Below, in pieces: positions 58,725 through 64,000 of a stretch of 64,000 bases of DNA (position 1 is its first letter; each line of letters starts with the position of its first letter). The notes below the pieces were generated by a model that searched no databases, was not told the origin of the DNA, and saw only the letters and a list, made by a program, of their open reading frames with translations. This DNA is from JANXQG01 sp963719885. GTDB lineage: Bacteria > Planctomycetota > Planctomycetia > Pirellulales > Thermoguttaceae. Made by a program: the position numbers and the translations under genes. The stretch is taken from contig CAVRDP010000007.1 in the NCBI GenBank assembly GCA_963719885.1, forward strand, positions 434,001-498,000, written 5' to 3'.

Positions 58725-60651
58725 CTAATACACATCGCGCTGATAACGGCCCTGCTCGCGCATGCCGGCCACGTAGGCCTCGGCCTCTTCCTTGCTCTTG
58801 CCGCCTTCGCGCTGCACGATGCTTACGAGCGTGGCATGGACGTCGGCCGCCATCGGGCTGACGCTGCCGCAGACGTAGACGTGGGCCCCGTCCTGCAACC
58901 AGCCATACAGCTCGCGGGCCTTCTCCAACATGCGGTGCTGCACGTAAACCTTGGCCCCCTGATCGCGCGAGAAGGCCACGTCCAAGCGCGTCAACACGCC
59001 GAGCTTCAGCCAGCGAAGCCATTCGACCTGGTACAGGAAATCGGTGCGAAATCGCCGGTCGCCGAAGAACAGCCACGACTTGCCCCCCGCGCCGCTCTCT
59101 TCGCGGTCCTCGATGAAGGCGCGGAAGGGGGCCACGCCGGTGCCGGGACCGACCATGATGATCGGCGTGTCCGCGTCGGCCGGCAGGCGGAAGTTCGGAT
59201 TGGAATGCACGAAGACCTGCAAGTAGTCGCCCGGATCGACCCGCTCGGCGCAATGGACGGAGCATGTGCCCAGGCGATCGCGATTGTGGGCCTGGTAGCG
59301 CAACGCGGCAATCAGCAAGTCGACCTCGCCGGAGTTCGCCCGGAAGCTGCTGGCGATCGAATACAGCCGGGCGGGCAACTTGCGGAGCATGGGCACGAAC
59401 TCGCGGGGCGGGATGCCTTGGATCGAGAAGTCGCGGACCAGGTCCAAGAGGTCGCGGCCGCGGGTATAGGCCTTCAACTTCTGGTTGGCATCGGCCTGGA
59501 CCATGTCCTGCAAGCCATCGCGGGAAAAAGTGGCCGCCTGCTTGAGCAACTGCTTGCTCAGAAGGGTGATTTCATAGTGCTGGATCAAGGCCTCGCGGAG
59601 CGGCAACTCCTGCTTGCCGGCGGGAATGATCTCTTCGGGATTCCAGCCCATGTGACCGATCACGTCGTCGACCAGTTGTGGATCGTTATGCGGGTAGATG
59701 CCCAGCGAGTCGCCCGGCTCGAAGCACAGCCGGGAGCCCTCGATAGCCAGTTTCAGGTGGTGGGTTTCCTTCTCCGAGCCGCGGCCGTTGAGGTTGAGAT
59801 TTTCCAGTACTTCAGCGGTAAAAGGACTCGTGCGGGTAAAGGCCGGAGCGGCAATGGTCTGAACGGCCGTAGCACCGGCTTCCTGCCCGTGTGAAAGCAC
59901 ATCGGCGCCGCCGGCCGCAATCCGCTCAATCGCATCATCGCCCTGACCTCCTGCGCCTCTCCCAGAGGGAGATGGAAGCTCTTGGCCGCAAAGGGCGTCG
60001 AGCACGCCGTCCATCCAGGCCTTGGCCGGCTCGTCGAAATCGACGTCGCAATCCGCCCGCGGGAAGATTCGTTCTGCGCAAGTTCCTCCAAGCGAGCGTC
60101 GAAATCCTTGCCGGTCTTGCAGAATTGATCGTAAAGCTGATCGCCCAGCGCGAGCACGGAGAAGCGCACGCCTTCCAGGCGCGGGCCCGCTTGCCGTGGA
60201 CGAATTCGTGGAAGAGCACCGCCTTGTCCGGCGGATCGCCTTCGCCGTAGGTGCTGACCACGATCAGAAGTTGCTTTACCTTCTTGAGGTTGTTGGTGCG
60301 GAACTCGCTCATGCATGTGAGTGTGACCGCGAAGCCCTTCTCTTCCAGCCGTTTTTTCATATCGCCCGCCAGCCGCTGGGAGTTGCCCGTCTGCGAGCCG
60401 AAGAGGATCGTCACGTCGCGCTCGATCGCCGCTGCGGGCTGCGTCGGGCCGGCCTGGTCCTCGAGGCCGACAGTCGCCTCAACCGTCGCTGCCGGCGTTC
60501 CCGCTCCGGCAATACCCCCGCGCAAGCCAGCCAGGTAGCCGCTGAGCCAGATCATCTGATCGGGCGAGAGCGTAGCCAGCAACTGGTTCAGGACTTCTGC
60601 CTGTTGCTGGTTGAAAGGGCTGTTATCGACTCGGAAGGAGAATCCACTCAT
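58725..60651 (-). CDS. cysJ: assimilatory sulfite reductase, flavoprotein subunit (frameshifts in flavodoxin domain)
   Basis: About 640 residues. Passes electrons from NADPH through FAD and FMN to CysI. Flavodoxin domain: ILFGSQTGNSQRLAGDMKKR and VVSTYGEGDPPD, then shifts near 60190 and 60065 around FSVLALGDQLYDQFCKTGKD. A linker contains SPSGRGAGGQGDD, encoded by a genomic palindromic repeat. Then the ferredoxin-reductase part: LPARLYSIASSFRANSGEVD (FAD), GTCSVHCAER, IIMVGPGTGVAPFRAFIEDR (NADPH) and the C-terminal GRYQRDVY. The long N-terminus before residue 80 (NQQQAEVLNQLLATLSPDQM) is normal for CysJ. Start ATG at 60651. Confidence 0.9.
59941..59972. repeat. C-rich palindromic repeat inside cysJ
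   Basis: CCCTGACCTCCTGCGCCTCT then CCCAGAGGGAGA resembles the intergenic palindrome at 8511, 9109 and 61571. Here it is translated, in the linker between flavodoxin and reductase domains. Confidence 0.6.
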
Positions 60652-61036
60652 CAGTTCCGTCCCAGGGGATCAAAACACTTGCGGTAGGATAGGTTTTCAA
60701 GCGGGTCGCGTTTGGCTTCAACCCGGAAGATTATACCCAAGACGCCCCCGCCGCCGCTACGCGAAGTTCCCATAGTTACGGCCGCGCGCGCCAATCATCA
60801 TTAAAACAATCGTTTCAGTCATTATTATGCTTATCGGCTGTTGAGTCAAACTCGAAACACGGAATAGTCGCTTATCTGCGTGCGATACCAGTCCGGAGGT
60901 CTGGGCCCTTTTGGCGGGTGTTTTCTCCCGGTCCAGAAAAATATGTGCAAGTTATTTTCTATCAAGCGTTTGAGTACGATGGACGCTTTCCGTCTAGTCC
61001 ATCACGTTGTGGTCCAAAATCGACGCTCTCTCTTTT
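60652..61036. other. intergenic upstream of cysJ, up to the right repeat
   Basis: 385 bp. Contains the minus-strand cysJ promoter region; no riboswitch or operator that I can identify. The left repeat copy has unrelated flanking DNA. Confidence 0.45.
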
Positions 61037-62930
61037 TCCCCATCTCCCCTTCTCCGCTTCTCCCCCTCCGCCTTCATCCTTCCGTCTTCTCCTTTCCTTT
61101 TCGTGTATTTCCGGGGCACCCGGTACTCCGGGTCGTTCGTGGTTTCCGTACTTCGCGGACATTTTTCTGAGCAACGAGGATCGCAATACCTCGTTTGGAC
61201 AGAGAAAAGACGATCGCCGGACAAAAGTATGCGATTTTCCTGGTCCACAACGTGCCGGTCCGTTTGCGCCCTGCCGCGAAAATTATTTTTCAGCAATCAT
61301 CGTTTCCGGCCGAGAAACGCGATGCTCTCTACCCCCTTATGATTGAGCGGTCCAACGGTAAACATTGCGGTTAAAACACCCCTACGATGAAAACGGATGT
61401 CATAATTATCCAAATCTATTACCGACACTGGACTAAAATAGTTCCCGCTGTCTCTCCCGGTCCGGTAGAATCGTCGCAAGTGCTTTTCCATCATGCGATT
61501 CAGCAGGGTCGATCTCTCTCGTGTGGTCCAGCACGGTGTGGTCCAAAATCCAAGTCATTTCTCGTCTCCCCTCCTCCCCTCGCCTATACTCGGGAGAGGG
61601 GCCGGGGGTGGACTGCTAAAAAGTCAAACTGCGGTGTCTTGGTTTTGTATCCCGTTTTCGTTCGGGAGAGATGTGACTGATGGGCGTTTACGCCCATTTC
61701 CGGCTTTAGCCGCTAATAGGCCCGGCATTCATGCCGGGTGATCGTGCGGACGCAGCGCCTCTTGCCGCTGAAAGTCCGCGAAAACCCCTCCTGTGCATGG
61801 GTTTGTCCGGCAACGCTGGCGGACGGACAGCCTGGAAACGCGTCTGCGCTGCGATCGCAAGTCATGTTGTGTAAACAACTTACGACAACGGTCCCGGCGT
61901 TCTTGCGGTCCTTTGTCCGGGAACGTTCCCGGACAGTGTCCGGCAACAAGTTGCGCAAGTGCTTTGCTCGTAAATACTTGCGTTTCCGGACACGGCCCGG
62001 CTCTCGTACCCGCGGCATCCGCGACCGTTTCTGGTACGGGACACGTAATCGTGCCCTCTCCATGCACCCTACTTCTCGTTTTTTTTTCCTCATGGAGAAG
62101 TTCTTGGTGGCGGCAATATCTCTCCCACTATCTATATCTACGAAAGTGAGCACGGTTAGGCGCAGAGGATTTTTTGAAGTCGCTTTTCTTGTTCGCGCGC
62201 TGCGCCGTGGAAATTGCACACGGCACAAAAACCGCACAATGAATTCCATTAAATTCCATCCAAATCTTGGAAGTTTTTAGCAGGCCAGGCCGGGGGTGAG
62301 GGCGGATTGCTCCCCGCGTCTCCCCATCTCCCCATCCCCTTCATCCCTCATCCTTCCTCCTTCATCCTTCGCCCTATAAGTACGTTTCAGCCGGCGATTT
62401 TGTACGGTTCGCATTGCGGATTTCCGGACAATCCGATCGCCCGCAGCCGGCCAGGCCCACTTTTCCCGAGGAATTCACCGATCTCTCGCCGCCCAAAGAA
62501 CTTCGCGAAGGTTGGAAATGCGCTCGGCGCGATGGGCATTAAAACACGGCCCATGTGCGCGGAAGGACGCAAGGGTGGCCTCGCCGTCAGCAACGGCGCC
62601 TAATGGGCAGTTCCCGCCCCCGGCCCGCTTCATTGCTCCACATAGTTTATGATTATAATGCTCTCTAGTCCGACCTTTCTTGCGGCAAAAGGCGCGCTTC
62701 CCAATGGCCCAACGCATCGTCTACAATATCGCAAGCTCGTTCTGAGGCGTAAAATGCAGCCCTTGATCTCCGTCATCATGCCGGTCCACAACGGGGGGTT
62801 CACGCTGGATCGCGCGGTGCGCTCCGTCGTCGCCCAGGAATTCGCCGACTGGGAGGTCGTGGCCGTCGACGACGGCTCCACGGACGACACCTGGAAGATC
62901 CTCCAGCGGTGGGCTGCCGCCGCCGACCGG
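61037..62930. repeat. right copy of 1.9-kb inverted repeat (empty site)
   Basis: 1894 bp, inverted relative to 5310-9085 and lacking the IS66 element. It shows the pre-insertion sequence at about 61849-61856. It contains the C-rich palindrome at 61571-61612 and the 5' end of the glycosyltransferase gene. Open frames through it lack ribosome-binding sites and family similarity. Confidence 0.9.
61571..61612. repeat. C-rich palindromic repeat, right-copy counterpart of 8511-8549
   Basis: CTCCTCCCCTCGCC, short spacer, CGGGAGAGGGGCCGGGGGTG; same stem in inverse orientation. Confidence 0.75.
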
Positions 62931-63247
62931 ATCCGGATTACCCGCTTGGAGGAGAACCGCGGCGTGGCCGGCGTGCGCAACGCGGCGATCGAAATCGCCC
63001 GCGGCGACCTCGTGACGTTCCTGGATCGCGACGACGAGTACTATCCGGATCACCTGGGGCATGTGCGGCGGTTGTGCGAGCAGACCAACGTCCTCGTTTT
63101 CGGCTACGATTATGTCTACGAGGACGGGCCGGGCGAGGGACGGCTGCCCGCGTGGGCCCCCGCCACGGTCGCCCAGGAACTGTTCCTGCAAAACATCGTC
63201 ATGCCCCTGCTGGAACAGGAACAGGAACAGGAACACAGGAACATCAG
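62754..63247 (+). CDS. family 2 glycosyltransferase, truncated by group II intron
   Basis: GT-A fold glycosyltransferase for surface polysaccharide or glycolipid synthesis. Present: MQPLISVIMPVHNGGFTLD, nucleotide-binding VVAVDDGSTDDTW, RGVAGVRNAAIEIARG-like region and the metal-binding DRDDEYYPDH. About 160 residues remain of the usual 250-350. The sequence ends in a GGAACA microsatellite (LLEQEQEQEH) and meets the 3' end of an antisense group II intron at about 63248. The 5' part is duplicated in the left repeat. Probably inactive unless the C-terminal half lies beyond the intron. Confidence 0.85.
63212..63235. repeat. GGAACA microsatellite, about four units
   Basis: Hexanucleotide GGAACA repeated directly before the intron junction; in the glycosyltransferase frame it encodes alternating Glu-Gln. 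Confidence 0.85.
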
Positions 63248-63361
63248 GTAGAGTCGAGAGGTGGCGCGGTGGTTTAGGCGTTCGGCATATTCTGTTTCGG
63301 GGTTTCCCCGTTTGTGTCTCAATAACCGCATGCCGTGCTCCGTTTCCACCTCCCGCTCATC

Positions 63362-63394
63362 GAACCGGACGGGCGGATTTCCCGCATCCGGCTC
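63362..63394 (-). ncRNA. group II intron domain V
   Basis: 33-nt hairpin starting GAGCCGGATGCGGG and ending CCGTCCGGTTC, matching the conserved domain V form GAGCCG...CGGTTC with a GAAA-type tetraloop (GGGAAATCC) and two-base bulge. This is the catalytic core of the ribozyme and lies 11 bases beyond the maturase stop. Confidence 0.8.
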
Positions 63395-63405
63395 TCGGAC
63401 AAGGT

Positions 63406-64000
63406 TCATGGTTTCGCCCACGAGTGACGACGCTGGAAGCGAGTGAGGTTCAGCAATCCAAGCTTGCGCTCCAGATAGCTGTCGGGATATTTGCCGTATC
63501 CCAGCCCCTTGATCTCGAACTTGCGGCATAGCCACTGACGGACCCGGCGATTGACGTGAAGGTTCACGATGGAAAACGCCGAGGTGTAGGTTCCGTAACA
63601 GAAGTAATTGGCCCACCCACGCAACACCTGATTGACTTGGTAGACCAACGCTTCCGGCCGGATGAACGGCGGGAGTTTGCCTACCAACTCGTTGAGTTGA
63701 CGGCAGACCCCGAGGACCTTCTTGCGCCGGTTGCGCGCCGAGATAGGCCCCTCCCGTTCGCCGGGAATACATCTGGCCGAACGTATACCCAAGGAAATCG
63801 AACGATTCGGCAGGCAGGCGGCAGACGTGCGTTTTCGTTTCGTTGACCGTCAATTTCAGCCGCGTCATCATGTCGCGCATCGCCGTCAGGGCGTCATCCG
63901 CCCGGCGACGACACAAGATCACGAAATCATCGGCATAGTTGACAATCCGGGCCTGATAACGGGTCTCATGCCCGAGGGTCTTCCAACCCAACACGAAACG
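63406..64000 (-). CDS. ltrA: group II intron reverse transcriptase/maturase, C-terminal part (one frameshift)
   Basis: The N-terminal half is beyond the window. Visible: the RT active site IVNYADDFVILCRRRADDA (YADD), LKLTVNETKTHVCRLPAESF, FLGYTFG; then after a one-base shift near 63770 the maturase X domain (LVYQVNQVLRGWANYFCYGT, NLHVNRRVRQWLCRKFEIKG) ending RRHSWAKP. It promotes splicing and retrohoming of the host intron. No HNH endonuclease motif (CxxC...HH) follows the X domain, so target cleavage would rely on replication forks or hairpins. Confidence 0.88.

Larger units (their letters stand above)
63248..64000 (-). mobile_element. group II intron, 3' part (5' part outside window)
   Basis: The minus strand carries the reverse transcriptase/maturase ORF followed by a domain V hairpin (63362-63394) and about 115 nt that should hold domain VI and the 3' splice site. 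I place the 3' end after ...CTCTAC at 63248 because introns end in AY and the interrupted gene's sequence begins right after; this is approximate. Inserted antisense to the glycosyltransferase gene. Confidence 0.75.

Noticed and set aside
61713..62249. 178-codon frame inside the right repeat
   Set aside because: Basic, repetitive composition driven by palindromic DNA; the corresponding frame in the left copy is broken and no ribosome-binding site is seen.
63212..63235. CRISPR-like or minisatellite array
   Set aside because: Only four hexamer units without spacers. No CRISPR array or cas gene was found anywhere in the window.

Overview
The window looks like chromosome from a planctomycete (Planctomycetota), probably a metagenome-derived or long-read assembly. 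The evidence is a subtilase with the planctomycete N-terminal LEPR-XLL-type motif, a twin-arginine Gfo/Idh/MocA oxidoreductase beside a secreted sugar isomerase-like protein, DUF4838, DUF6259, DUF2293 and DUF3467 proteins, and GC-rich DNA with long non-coding gaps full of palindromic repeats. About twenty genes, including housekeeping ones (ettA, cysJ, an ABC exporter), are broken by single-base frameshifts although the protein continues intelligibly in another frame. Most of these are probably sequence errors rather than true decay, and I give the reconstructed gene extents.

Layout. 1-4.5 kb: a restriction/defence-like cluster of a DNA methyltransferase (cut by the window edge), a DUF6339-like protein, an unrecognised protein and a GHKL (MutL/MORC-type) ATPase; the last three form one tightly overlapping minus-strand operon. 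5.0-9.1 kb: a REP-associated transposase (RAYT) remnant with hairpin repeats, then the left copy of a 1.9-kb repeat that carries the 5' end of a glycosyltransferase gene and is interrupted by a complete IS66-type element. The right copy of this repeat, inverted and without the IS, lies at 61.0-62.9 kb, so the two copies flank about 52 kb. 10.2-13.1 kb: oxidoreductase, sugar isomerase-like protein and a small membrane protein.

13.2-39.9 kb: a candidate integrative element. A complete tRNA-Ala(TGC) at 39853-39925 has a perfect 45-bp copy of its 3' half at 13233-13277. Just inside the tRNA lies a tyrosine-integrase gene split by an IS630 element. The interior mixes broken DNA-metabolism genes (dinB, DUF2293, metallophosphoesterase, one of two xth copies) with intact or merely frameshifted secreted glycan-active genes: GH9, a large glycosidase-like protein fused to an esterase, an alpha/alpha-toroid protein, a PQQ-like propeller, DUF6259 and DUF4838. 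I read it as an old integrative element whose backbone genes were split by successive arrivals of polysaccharide-degradation cargo.

40-60.7 kb: ordinary chromosome. It holds a double DUF3467 protein, a protease with a pseudoprotease/PDZ second half, a secreted FmdE-like protein, the ribosome ATPase EttA, an ABC exporter with a DUF1854 partner, an RpoD-like sigma factor, a secreted subtilase, a HEAT/TPR protein and the sulfite reductase pair cysJ-cysI (assimilatory sulfate reduction). 61-64 kb: the right repeat copy, a glycosyltransferase gene truncated by an antisense group II intron, and the intron's reverse transcriptase running off the window.
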